Of a DNA stretch of 64,000 nucleotides, positions 32,601 to 42,549 are shown piece after piece (the stretch's first letter is position 1; the number at the start of each line of letters is the position of its first letter). The DNA is taken from contig NW_004955480.1 in NCBI RefSeq assembly GCF_000276665.1, forward strand, positions 6,064,812 through 6,128,811, in the 5' to 3' direction. The position numbers were made by a program, and so were the translations under genes. The notes below the pieces were generated by a model. The model had not been told where the DNA came from, made no database searches, and saw only the letters and a list, made by a program, of their open reading frames with translations. Source of the stretch: Chinchilla lanigera (lineage: Eukaryota; Chordata; Mammalia; Rodentia; Chinchillidae).

Positions 32601-35100
32601 GGGAAAGATGACAGAAGGGAGAAGAAAAGAAACGGGTGGGAAGAGAGAAAATCCAATGACCAATATCCTGGCCCTAGTCCAACCTGAGTAATTACAGTCT
32701 GCCTCTATTTCAAACATTTTTCCCATTTGCAGCATGTATGCCCGTGTGTATGTTGGGGAGAGGGAGGGGAGCTCTGTGAAAAATGTGTTTTTTTCTATTT
32801 CTTCTCAGCCATGGCTCATTAGAAATAACCTTAAACTTGTAAATGTAATCCTGGGGAGTGAAGCAAATGTCTGAGGATCCTACCTCCAAAGGGTTTAGAG
32901 ATAGACAACTATGCAGTTTCGACAAGGTCTTAGGTAACTTTTGCAATCTCTGGCAAAAAAAAAGCCTTTGAAAGCACAGAAAAGGAAAGTCAAAATAAAC
33001 ATCCCCTCGCCATCATGGAGGACAACACTAGAAAACAAGGAAGAGGGCTTGTCCCCTGCTGACGGCTCCTGCTTGACTCATCAGTGTTTTGTCCTTGGCT
33101 TGCCCCTGCTTTGCTCTTCCAAAAATCATCTCTCCAGGTGACATCCAGGGCACAGATGGGACTTAGGAGGATGGAAACATGAATGCTTGTAGCACAGCCA
33201 GCTCTTTCTTTTAGGCAGATTGGGCTTTAGCCATTTGATAAAGATTGAGGGTTTCATTCAAGACAGAAGGGAAAATTAAGACTTAATACACAGCCAAGCA
33301 GCTTAAAACAAACTCTTACCCAGTGCTTCTGGAAGGAATGCACTATATCACCTAAAGACCAAAAAACACAAACAAGGACCCTTGGGGGTCCTTGGGACAT
33401 ACTTAGTCCTCTACCAGCCTGGTATTTTAATCATGGATGCTACATTGAAATTTGAAGAATATTTGATTGTACTTATACATACATAACTGTGCTAATATCA
33501 AAATATAAGTGTTTCAGATAACCTCTCAATTAGTCAAATTAGACTGTCCACTTGTACTTGTAATCTTTTTCCTTTCCCTCCCATATTTTATGGTCCATTT
33601 TTAAGAGCCCATGTGGCACCAAAGACCCTCCTTGGAAAGTCAGCCCTGTCCCATGTCTGGCTGTAAATGTAATCCTGGGGAGAGAAGAATTTCTCTCATG
33701 ACCATTTACCAAATTTGCATGAGAAGGTGTAAACTTCTAGGAGGATAAATTAGGTATCTCTTCCCCTAATATTCCTGTTGCCCTGTGGATTCAAAACTTT
33801 TTCAGGGAAGGTAAATACAGCTAAGGGCCAGGAGAGTCTCTTAATAGGCTGTGTGGGTGTTGTTTTTTATTTTTTTCTAATTCAAAGATGAAAAAATAGC
33901 TTTGAAAGCTGAATGTTATCATCAGAAAAAGAAAATGGAATTTGAACTCTAAAAAAGATAATGCCTTGGTAGACTCAAAGAAAAAAGTATAACAGCAGCT
34001 AGAGAATAGAGAAGGACAAATGTTTTGTAAAATTATTTTTTTCTGTCAATAAGAAGCCACTAAATTTTTTAAAAGCCTGTGGGGAAAAGGAGAGTCAAAG
34101 GAACAAGAGCTGCCTTACAAATATCCTTTTGACCCGGTCCAGCCAGAGCCAAGATCCAGGGAAAGAGGATAAAATGTCACGCAGCGTTATACATTTCCTG
34201 AGCAGAAGGAAGCTACAAACCATTTCCAGTTCCAGTCCTACTTTGTTTTTAAGCTTTAATTTTTTTTAATTTTAAAAATTAAAAAAAAACTAACAAAACA
34301 ACGATGAAGACAAAATCAAAACAACAAAAAGAATAACAAAAATGATACATGACCTCAATGGTGAAGCTCTGCACCATTTCCAATTTTTTTTATTACTTGT
34401 TACTGTCTTGGATTGTTTGATCAATCCTACATTCTTATGTCTGGTGGACCAGCCCTACTCTTAACTTATAACCTGCTCCAATATCTAGTAGCTACACTAG
34501 AGTTGAGAAACCACACTGAAAACAAATAGCACCAATTCTCCCTTTTCCAAAAGCCTCCAAGACTCAAGAATATATGAGATAGTACCATCAGAACAGTACA
34601 GAATGTTCCATGTTTGTAGATATGTCCCATGATGATCTTCCACTTGCTGTCTATCACCAAAGCTTCCACTAAGTTACTAAATGCATACACTGGAACAGAA
34701 GCAGCCCAGATAAAGGAAAAGGGGGAAGAAAGGAGCTATAGTAAAAGACTACCACATACCTGAATAATCAGAAATTGGAATTAGTGACATCTTAAAAAGT
34801 AAGTTAAGGTTTAGGTAAATCTAAGATCCAATAATTCAAAGATACTACAGTTGAACAGTGTAGAACACTTCACTCGTATCTAAAGCTTGGCATCTTTAGA
34901 GCATAAATATATTTTAAATTCCCATCTTCAATGCCCTGTTATGACACCACAGGACATTTTTCCCTTGCTCTTAGAAAGATGAGATATTATTCTAAAACTT
35001 TTATACATTTTCTCATAAATGGCCATTGTTATTTTGGGCATATTTTCCCAAATATTTCCATTCTTTCTTTGAAAGTTTTTCCTATTAACAAATATCTCTG
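32600..35100. other. Unassigned AT-rich sequence
   Basis: No gene or clear repeat. It contains a 21-base exact direct repeat (32838-32858 and 33662-33682) and an AT hairpin (34259-34289). A degenerate L2-like tail pair lies at about 35105-35230. Confidence 0.4.
34259..34289. repeat. AT-only inverted repeat
   Basis: A T-run/AATTTT arm followed by an AAAAATT/A-run arm forms a near-perfect self-complementary stretch of about 30 bases. Confidence 0.85.
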
Positions 35101-35671
35101 TTGTTTAACAAAATTTTATTGAACATCTACTGAGCTAAGTACTACAGTAGGAGTACTAGTTGTAGTGGCCAGCACAGCACTCATTACATAGCGAACACTT
35201 GGTGTTCATTAAATAACTGCATAAAATGTGGATAAAATACATTCTTGGAAAACTTGAAATTTTCTGAGTGTCCTACAGAGCCAGTAAGGACCAAGGATAC
35301 AAGAATTTAGGAACCAGAAGCACAGAAGACAGTAGATCTTTTAGCGCCAGATACTTACTGGAAAGAGATTGACAATGAACAAATGTACAAGATTTGTAGC
35401 ACCACATGTCATCGCAGAAATGAGAAAGATTAAGGGTGAAAAGTAAAGATGACTTCTGCCAGCAGGTGGACCATATATATGAAGTAATATAACAAGAAGT
35501 GGGGAGGAATTGAGGGACTTTTATTCAAAAAATCTAAGGGAAAGATATTTGAATTTATCTCAGTTAATAAGATTGTATACTCAGGAAAGAAGGAGGTTTA
35601 TCAGATAAACTCAGTTCAATTGTACAGAAAAAATTTAATGTTTGCACATTTGACCATAAAATTATCCATAG

Positions 35672-35835
35672 GCTAGCCAGGCATGGTGGTTCATGCCTGT
35701 AATCCCAGCACTTGGGTGGCTGAGGCAGGAGGATTGCTGTGAGTTGGAGACCAACGTGGGCTACATAGTCAGTCTAAGGCCAGCCTGAACTAAATAATGA
35801 GTCTTAAAACAAGGAAAAAGCAAAACAAAACAAAG
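35672..35835 (+). mobile_element. B1 SINE with internal duplication
   Basis: gccaggcatggtggttcatg, ctgtaatcccagcacttggg, ggctgaggcaggaggattgc, then two tandem versions of the 29-base unit (gaccaacgtgggctacatag / gccagcctgaactaaataat) and a caaaacaaaaca tail. Polymerase III retroposon of 7SL origin. Confidence 0.95.
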
Positions 35836-36102
35836 TTACCCCTCGTGTGCATGTGAGAGAACTAGAACTTTCTTGATCCACACAGTTGGAAAGTAACAGA
35901 GTATGTTTCCAATCCCCAGCTGTGTGGTTCCAAGATGATCATTCTGTCCGTCACACTATGCGGTCTCTGTAAAAGTTATTCTCAGACTGTCAAAAAATTT
36001 TTTTCAATGTGTTATTCATCTTGTCAAATCTTTTAAGGAAATTAAAAATGTGCTTTCCCAGTGAGTAAACCTCAGAATTCCTGTGTTAAACTGCTTTCCC
36101 GG

Positions 36103-36221
36103 GGGGGCTGGGGATTTAGCTCAGCGGCAAAAAGCGCCTGCCTGGCAAGCGCAAGGTCGTGAGTTCGGTTCCCGGTACCGGAGAAAAACAAAAAAACAAA
36201 AAAACAAAACAAAACAAAAAA
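36103..36221 (+). mobile_element. ID SINE with 15-bp target duplication
   Basis: Full-length ID body with intact A and B boxes and an A-rich tail of about 45 bases. Target duplication aaactgctttcccgg (36088-36102) against aaactgttttcccgg (36222-36236), one mismatch. Confidence 0.95.
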
Positions 36222-36279
36222 AAACTGTTTTCCCGGTTAAAGGCATCATTTAATTATCCAACCTCAATAGGTATTATGG

Positions 36280-36403
36280 GGGCTGGGGATTTAGCTCAGT
36301 GGCACAGCACCTGCCTGGCAAGAGCAAGGTCATGAGTTCAATTCCTGGTACCAGAAACCACCCCCCCAAAAAAAACAAAACAAGAATAAAATGTCTTAAA
36401 AAG
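36280..36403 (+). mobile_element. ID SINE with 13-bp target duplication
   Basis: Body with ttagctcagtggcacagcac and a decayed B box (gttcaattcct). The target duplication ataggtattatgg is perfect at 36267-36279 and 36404-36416. It inserted at the left edge of the LTR that follows. Confidence 0.95.
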
Positions 36404-36410
36404 ATAGGTA

Positions 36411-36628
36411 TTATGGCTGGGATCTAAAACATCCAGCAAAATTCCTGGGTTCAGAGGTGAAGCTTTTGGAAGGTGATTGGATCCTGGAGGCCCTATGATT
36501 TAACCCATAGGTTAAATCATAGATGATTTCATAGCTGTACGTGCTGTGAGGAGGTCAGCCCAGGTGGAGGAGGTGCGCCACTGGGATGTGCCTTTGGAGA
36601 ATGTTAGCTCCCTTTCCAGCTCCTCCCT

Positions 36629-36659
<31 letters not shown>

Positions 36660-36833
36660 GCTTCCTGGCTGCCATGGGCTGAGCAGCTCTCTTCCACCAT
36701 TCCCTCCCATCATGTCATTTCTTCCTTGGAGCCAAGAAATCACTGTTCTGTGAAACTGTGAACAAAAATAAACATCTCCTCCTTCAGTTATGAGTGTCAG
36801 GTATTTCATCCCACAGAAAGTAAGACATTAGGT
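36411..36833 (+). mobile_element. MaLR-like solo LTR
   Basis: 'ttatggctgggatctaaaac', gaggtgaagcttttggaagg, 'tgattggatcctggaggccc', a (TC)n run, 'tgcttcctggctgccatggg', ccaccattccctcccat, 'aataaacatctcctccttca' and 'gtatttcatcccacagaaag' follow the local LTR family order. Three overlapping 62-84 codon frames here are repeat-derived. Confidence 0.85.
36629..36659. repeat. (TC)n microsatellite in LTR
   Basis: A run of about 14 TC units with a single TTTC break, at the pyrimidine-rich position conserved in this LTR family. Confidence 0.95.
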
Positions 36834-36959
36834 CACTAAGAATTTGAAGATTTTTTCTCATAGGTGTGTATTTAACAGTGGACTTTTCTGACCATCTGCT
36901 CTGTGCTCTGCGTGCTTTAAAATGCTGTCTATCTCATTTCTTAAATTGCATTCTACAAA

Positions 36960-37095
36960 TCTATAGCATCAGCATTCTCTGGGAGACAGCTTAAAATGCA
37001 GACTATCTGGACACAGCCTGACCTACTGAATCAGAATGTGTACTTTCTCAGGGTGTCCTCGTGATATGTTTGCACATTAAAGTTCAAAAAGCGCT
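36960..37095 (+). mobile_element. MER5/MER20-type hAT-Charlie fragment
   Basis: 'tatagcatcagcattctctg', ggagacagcttaaaatgcag and 'acctactgaatcagaatgtg' with a 'gatatgtttgcacattaaag' end match the hAT-Charlie non-autonomous pattern. Confidence 0.75.
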
Positions 37096-37194
37096 ATTCT
37101 GCTTAACTCCAAGGATTACTTCTTATACTTACAAATTACTTATAACCACAAATTTGAAAGTAAAAAACAATGCACCTAAACCCAAAATGCTCCT

Positions 37195-37375
37195 TTTTTT
37201 TTTTTTTTTTTCAGTATTGGGGGTTCAACCTAAGACATTTGCACTGAGCTATATTCTCATCTTCTTTTTTTTTTCAGACAGAGTCTCACTAAGTGGCCCA
37301 GGCTTGGCTTAAATTTGCAATCTTCCCTCCTCAGCCTCCCAGAGTGCTGGGTTATAGGCATGTACTATCACACTC
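37195..37375 (-). mobile_element. B1-dID composite SINE, antisense
   Basis: ID part (cagtattgggggttcaacc...gcactgagctatattctcatc), poly-T, then antisense B1 part (agacagagtctcactaagtg, ctcctcagcctcccagagtg, ttataggcatgtactatca). Confidence 0.85.
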
Positions 37376-37711
37376 TTCAAAATGGTTTCTTTTTTAAAGT
37401 AGTTTACATTTATTAGAACTCTTTAGATTGTAAGTAACAACCTAAATTCAAAAGGGAAATATATTTGAAGACAGAGATAGCTAAGACAAGGGTAAAAACA
37501 TTGCTGGTCTCTGGAGATTACTAAAACCACAGATAAAATGCCTCACACTTACTTTACCATTATGTTAGTGCGTCTTCTTCTATCTAGTGATTGTCACCAC
37601 AAAACAAAAAACATGACTACTAACAGATCTCAACACCCTACTCATTTATGGGTTTGGCCATCCAAGATGGTACAGATATTTTCAAGTTAGAGTCCAGAAA
37701 TCAGCTATAAA

Positions 37712-38105
37712 GATTCTATATGTCTTAGTTACTTTTCTCTCTCTTTGTGGAGACAAAATACCCAATGCCCCAAATTAAGGAAGGAAATGTATATTTAGCT
37801 CACTATTTGTGGAGGTTTCAGTCCATGCTCACCTGGCTCCAAGGCAGCATGGCACATGGCAGAGGGCAACAGTTCATGGCAGTGAAACACAGCAAAAGCA
37901 GCAACAGCAAAAAGAGAGGAGGGGCAGCAGGCAGCCTCTTTCCATCCCTTACATTTGCAAACTATTCACCCCAGAGTGGGCAGGTGTAGCGTTCACACCC
38001 ATAATCCCAGCATTGGATCATGGATCAATCTTAAACTCTATTAGTCTACCCCATGACTGCATGAGGCTCTGGGGGGACATCCAGACACAAATCATAACAC
38101 TACAT
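37712..38105 (-). mobile_element. MaLR-like LTR, antisense
   Basis: It begins 'tatgtcttagttacttttct' and 'gagacaaaatacccaatg', with gtggaggtttcagtccatg, catggcacatggcagagggc and 'gacatccagacacaaatcat' at the far end. The general order is that of an antisense copy of the LTR class at 36411. Frames of 80 and 111 codons inside it are not genes. Confidence 0.75.
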
Positions 38106-38109
38106 TTGG

Positions 38110-38750
38110 CCAATTTAGGATTAAATCAAATGTCTGTCATATGATCACCAACTGTGCTGAGGAGCAAGCATGGTGTTTAGGGTTGAGGGTGAAAAACTTC
38201 CTAAAAAGCAGATGGTGGCTCTTCAAACTATACAGTTGGTGTGGAGTTAAGAGCATTTCTCTGATGACAAACAAATATAACTGTTAGAAGGAAGTGGTGC
38301 TGGGGAGGTGATCTGCTTGCACCTCCTATATTCTATGTACCTTCTCCTGTCTCTTGCCCTTTCTCTGTTGAATACAAAATTTCAATTTCATGAGTATTAC
38401 ATGAATTCAGGTCAAGGCCAAGGATATGTACATAAAAAACACAACAAAACAAAACAATGAAAGAGGACTCTTCTCAAAGGTTTTGTTTTACATATCGTAA
38501 CATTCCTGATTGAAAAGCAACAGTAAGCTGGAGAGCTACATACATCCTTGATATTAAAAAATAGCAGACACCTGTTGTGTGTGCTTCCTTTAACCAGTGG
38601 AATCAGCAAACAAATATTCTCCTTCTGCTTTTTACTAACATTTTTTTCTCAGGTTAAAAATTTACTTGTTAAACAAGTAGATTCACAAGCTCCCTTACTA
38701 ACTCACTCTAGACTAATAAGCATCTTTGTTATTCCTTAAATAAATCGAGA
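38110..38750. other. Unassigned AT-rich sequence
   Basis: No gene or repeat recognised. Confidence 0.45.
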
Positions 38751-38754
38751 TTTT

Positions 38755-39075
38755 ACTTATCTCTAAGTCACTGCAATTGCTGTCCTTCTACCTGGAATGA
38801 TGAGACTCTAAAGCTTCCCTTGACTCACTCCTGCCTTTCATTCAAGCATCTGCTTAAAGATCACCTTCATGGAGATGTTGTCCTTGACCATTCTACCCAA
38901 AGCCACTGAACCAGATCTTACCTTTGACTTGTGTTCCTTTATTGTATTTATCTATGCCCTGTCTGCTTCCCAATACAGTACGAATGTGAAGACAGGGACT
39001 TTTATATTTCTACCTCCATACTCCTCACAATAGAAAATACCTTACACCTAGTCACTGCCTAGAAACTTTTGTCTA
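38755..39075 (+). mobile_element. L2 LINE 3' end, sense
   Basis: 'gctgtccttctacctggaat', gactcactcctgcctttcat, 'catctgcttaaagatcacct', 'tattgtatttatctatgccc' and gtgaagacagggacttttat follow L2 order closely. Confidence 0.9.
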
Positions 39076-39544
39076 GTCAAAAAATAATAAAGATAGAATA
39101 TATAAAGCTACAATATAGAAGGGTGGTTAGCACAGTTGTCAAACTTCCCAAGGATGGCTACTGGAAGTGGGTGTAGAATAAGATGGGAAGATGGTAAAAC
39201 CAAAAGAGAATTGAGAGTGCATATAAGAAGTGAGAAAACAATAAATATAAACCCAGAAAGAATAGAAAACAGTTGCCTAGACCCAAAGAAGACCTATGGT
39301 TGAAAAGTTGGAGACCTGATCCTGGTCTTTGTGGGTCTATGCAATTGTGTCATACTTTTTGGCAAAATGTTAGTGCAAACAAGAAAAAATCTCACTGATC
39401 ATCAGCTGCAATTATACAGACACAAGATGAAAGAAATTTTTATTCCTGCTCAGAAATGCATTCCTATTAAAAAGAGAGAGAGAGAGAACTCTTACATATT
39501 CTCCCCGAATGGAATTATGTACTCCTAAAGCTGAACCCAGGAGA

Positions 39545-39665
39545 CCTGAACAGAGTGGAAAACTTGGATTAACCAGAGTTTTCCACTGGCTGGCTTCATG
39601 ACTCTAGGCAAGTTGGCAAACTTCTTTGCCTCAATTTCTTCACCTCAGAGATGCTCCTTACTCTT
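39545..39665 (+). mobile_element. MIR SINE fragment, sense
   Basis: 'ctggctggcttcatgactct', aggcaagttggcaaacttc and 'tttgcctcaatttcttcacc' match the conserved MIR core. Confidence 0.85.
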
Positions 39666-40149
39666 TGGCCCAGTAGTGTCAACACACTTTGGTCATCCAG
39701 ACTACTGAATGGCTGGGTATATAGACAATAGCCAGATCACCTATAAATATAGAACCCTGACTCACAACACACGCAGCAATCAGTCTAAGAAATGAACCAT
39801 AAGTTCTGTAGCAATCTACCCAAAGGAACTAAGCTTTGATCAATAAATAATAGCTCTCCTAAATTCTACTCCTACTTCCAGCTTAGGACTAGCCAGAGAA
39901 AGCCAATAATGGTCCTTTAACCAATGACATAAAGTGCCCCACTACTAGTGAGCCTCGCCTCACCATCCCCATGACAACTTTCAACAGGCACAGCTAAGAC
40001 TTCATTTTTACTCTGAAGCTTTCCTACTCCTCTGCTTGCCTTGAGTTCTCCCAAGCATGAGTGATAGCAGCTGATCCCTTTCCACTGCCAACTCTGGATA
40101 AGTAACCAGTATTTATTCTCAGTCGGATGGTATTTGTTTATATGAGGTT

Positions 40150-40325
40150 AAACTTCAGAAGCTAGAAGAGTGCTAGGCACATAGGAGGTGCTCAAGAAAT
40201 ACGTAGTGAAATTGAGCTAAATAGAATTTACAACAAAGTGATAATAACTATTTCACAGTGTTGTTATAAAGATTAAACTAAATTATCCTAGTAAAAACAT
40301 TTTGAAAACTGTAATGCGCTAAAAA
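40150..40325 (+). mobile_element. MIR/L2-like tail fragments
   Basis: 'agtgctaggcacataggagg' with tgctcaagaaatacgtag is an L2/MIR tail. It is followed by 'gataataactatttcacagt' and gttgttataaagattaaac, a MIR segment. Confidence 0.65.
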
Positions 40326-40555
40326 GTCAGAAGGTATTATTAAGTTAAAAACAATGTATAATGAGAACCAGATTAAAGAGTAGAAGTACAATACTATTTA
40401 TTCTGTGGATTCTTGATGAGCCTCTTGGAATTACTTTCAGTTTTTTTACTATGTGAACTAAATAGTACAGCAGGAAGAAAATCTTTCTAGGTTCTGTCAA
40501 AACACAATTTTTACTACCCAAAGTCTTAATGGGAGAAACTGTGAAAATCTCAATC

Positions 40556-40601
40556 TCTCTATCTATCTATCTATCTATCTATCTAGCTGTCTGTCTGTCT
40601 T
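40556..40601. repeat. (TCTA)n (TGTC)n compound microsatellite
   Basis: About seven TCTA units followed by about four TGTC units. Confidence 0.97.
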
Positions 40602-40604
40602 TAC

Positions 40605-41160
40605 TAGACCTTAACTATACCTTCTTAATTCTGTTTCTTCCTCTGGCTACAATCACACATCTTCAAGCTTTATCTGCTGTTATACTAATACATAAAACAA
40701 AAAAAGAATTAGATTATTCAGAGCAAGTAGTCAAGATTGAACATTATTGTCCCCTTTCTGACAGGTATTTCTCTTAGGCTTTGATTTCTTGTAGTCTGGA
40801 TGCAGTTTATCTACACTGTTTGATACGTCCTTGACTCATCTGAACTGAGATAGACCTCTGCCTGTAGTCTGACAAGCCCAATAGCCTCTGCCTGGTCCTG
40901 TAAACCTGGGTTTGCCCTGGGTGTCCTACTTCTGACCTGCTGGAGATGTGTGCATCCTCTAGTCTCCAGAGTCCAGACTGCCAAGAACTGGGGCTTCATT
41001 GTCAGTTTGAACTGGCCTTCAAGCAAAGCACAGAAATGAATTCCATGTTGCCCAGACAGAACGTTTCTTAGTAATATTATTAAGTGACACAGTCACAGAC
41101 AAGAGTATGGTCCTAAGTTCTGCTGGTCAAAAAACTCAGCAAATCTCTTGACAATTTATA
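40605..41160. other. Unassigned sequence
   Basis: No repeat recognised. 40840-41030 is GC-richer than its flanks. A 71-codon minus-strand frame there is not convincing. Confidence 0.35.
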
Positions 41161-41164
41161 TATA

Positions 41165-41440
41165 AAAGAAAATTTTCTCAACATAATAAAGTATATTTAT
41201 GAAAAGCCTAGGGTTAATATTATAATTCATGAAGAGAAACAACGTTTTCTCTTCAAGATCTGGTATAAGACAAGGATGACCACTCTTACCACTGCTACTC
41301 TACACTGTATCAGAAATACTCTCAGAAGCAATCAGGCAAGAAAAAGAAACAAAAGACATTCAAACAAAAAAGGAAAAAATAAAATTTTCTCTGTAGATGA
41401 CATTATCCTAAATGTAGAATACTAGGCTCTATCGATAAAC
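41165..41440 (+). mobile_element. L1 ORF2 fragment, sense
   Basis: Broken frames keep L1 reverse-transcriptase-region strings: an 'ataagacaaggatgacc' stretch equal to the 'RQGCPLSP' site, 'agcaatcaggcaagaaaaag' (IRQEK), and gtagatgacattatccta for the ADD-type catalytic motif, here reading VDD. Frameshifts and stops make it inactive. Confidence 0.85.
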
Positions 41441-41469
41441 TTTCGTGAATGTCTTTGCAAAGTATGATC

Positions 41470-41827
41470 AAAAATATAGTGAATGTAGCACTGAGTTTCG
41501 TCCAAGGTAAAGGCAGACTTGTAAAAACATCATGGTGTGCCCACATCCACCTTTTTCATAGATTGACACCATGCTACTTCTGTCTCTCCCCTTAAGTCAG
41601 AATGACCATGAAAAGTAGATGTTTAGAATGGATTCAGAACACAAAGGCAGCTACAACAGAGCAACTAAAGACATCGATGAAGGAGAACTTACAGGACGTC
41701 TTCAGAAAGGAGAAAAAAGGATGGGATAAGTGTATTCAAGGTGAAAGGGAGTGTTTTGAGAGGGATAATGGCAATGGGTCTTTTACTCCAATAAATTCTT
41801 TTTAACTTAAACATTCACTATATTTTT
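41470..41827 (+). mobile_element. Short mariner-type DNA transposon with 17-bp terminal inverted repeats
   Basis: aaaaatatagtgaatgt at 41470-41486 is the exact reverse complement of acattcactatattttt at 41811-41827. Between them lies a 67-codon frame whose second half (KGWDKCIQGERECFERDN) resembles the C-terminus of mariner transposases, where W-K-CI-G-YFEGD is typical. The catalytic domain is absent, so this is an internally deleted, non-autonomous copy. TA dinucleotides occur a few bases outside both ends. Confidence 0.75.
41602..41805 (+). pseudogene. Mariner transposase C-terminal remnant
   Basis: The frame has no break, but it is only the last fifth or so of a usual mariner transposase of about 340 residues. 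The DNA-binding part and the D,D,D catalytic residues are missing. Upstream in another frame, leucine/proline-rich residues (…TPCYFCLSPLKS…) recall the family's 'YDFFLFPKLK' stretch. The start codon is simply the first ATG, and no product is expected. Confidence 0.65.
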
Positions 41828-41939
41828 CTACTCTCTTCATAATTTTGTTTTTTTTATGATTCCTCATACTTATTTCCACAGTGGTTGTAGTACTCATTTA
41901 ACACTAGTAGTGTAGAAGTGCCATTTTTCTCTCTATTCT

Positions 41940-42545
41940 GTGTGTCTTTGGCCCCTTTCCCAAAAATGAGATAACTGTAGGTGCTTGGATTTGTTTTTTG
42001 TGGGTTTTGTTCAATTCCATTGATCTAGATGTCTGGTTCTATGCTAGTACCATGTTGCTTTGTCACTATGGCTTTGTAGTATAATTTGAAATTGGGTATT
42101 GTGATGCCTCCTGCATTATTGATTTGTTCAGGGTTGTTTTGCAACCTGGGTATTTTGCACTTCCACATAAACTTTAAAATTATTTATTCCAGGTCTTTGA
42201 AGAATGTTGTTAGTATTTCAATGGAGATAACATTGAATCTGTAGAATACTTTTGGTAATAAAGACATTTTAACAATTTTAGTTCTACTAATCCATGAATA
42301 AGGATAGTCATTCCACTTTTTAATATCACCTTTAATTCTTTCTTTGGTGTTCTATACGTTTTATTACAGAAGTCTTTAATCTTCTTGGTTAGGTTCATTC
42401 CTAGGAGTCTGTTGTCATTGTTGTTTAGTTTTGTTTGCATGAATTGTCAATAAAACTATTTTCCTGACTTCTTTCTTGAAAGGTTCATTATTGGTATATA
42501 GGGAAGCTGTTGATTTTTGTATGGTCATTTTGTATCCTATTACCA
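41940..42545 (-). mobile_element. L1 ORF2 fragment, antisense
   Basis: 'ttggcccctttcccaaaaat', 'tccattgatctagatgtctg', 'ctatggctttgtagtataat', 'gtgatgcctcctgcattatt', 'ataacattgaatctgtagaa', 'acaattttagttctactaat' and 'tcttggttaggttcattcct' are standard antisense L1 ORF2 strings. The 76-codon minus-strand frame is its decayed reading frame. Confidence 0.93.
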
Positions 42546-42549
42546 TTAC

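Larger units (their letters stand above)
39080..40550. other. Unassigned, with MIR-like patches
   Basis: No gene recognised. Two MIR/L2-like patches are listed separately. The rest is AT-rich with short frames. Confidence 0.4.

Noticed and set aside
35459..35472. ccagcaggtggacc resembling a CTCF core
   Set aside because: One mismatch in the core and poor flanks; too frequent by chance to list as a site.
40556..40601. Regular array of short units as a CRISPR-like or satellite array
   Set aside because: A plain tetranucleotide microsatellite without spacers.
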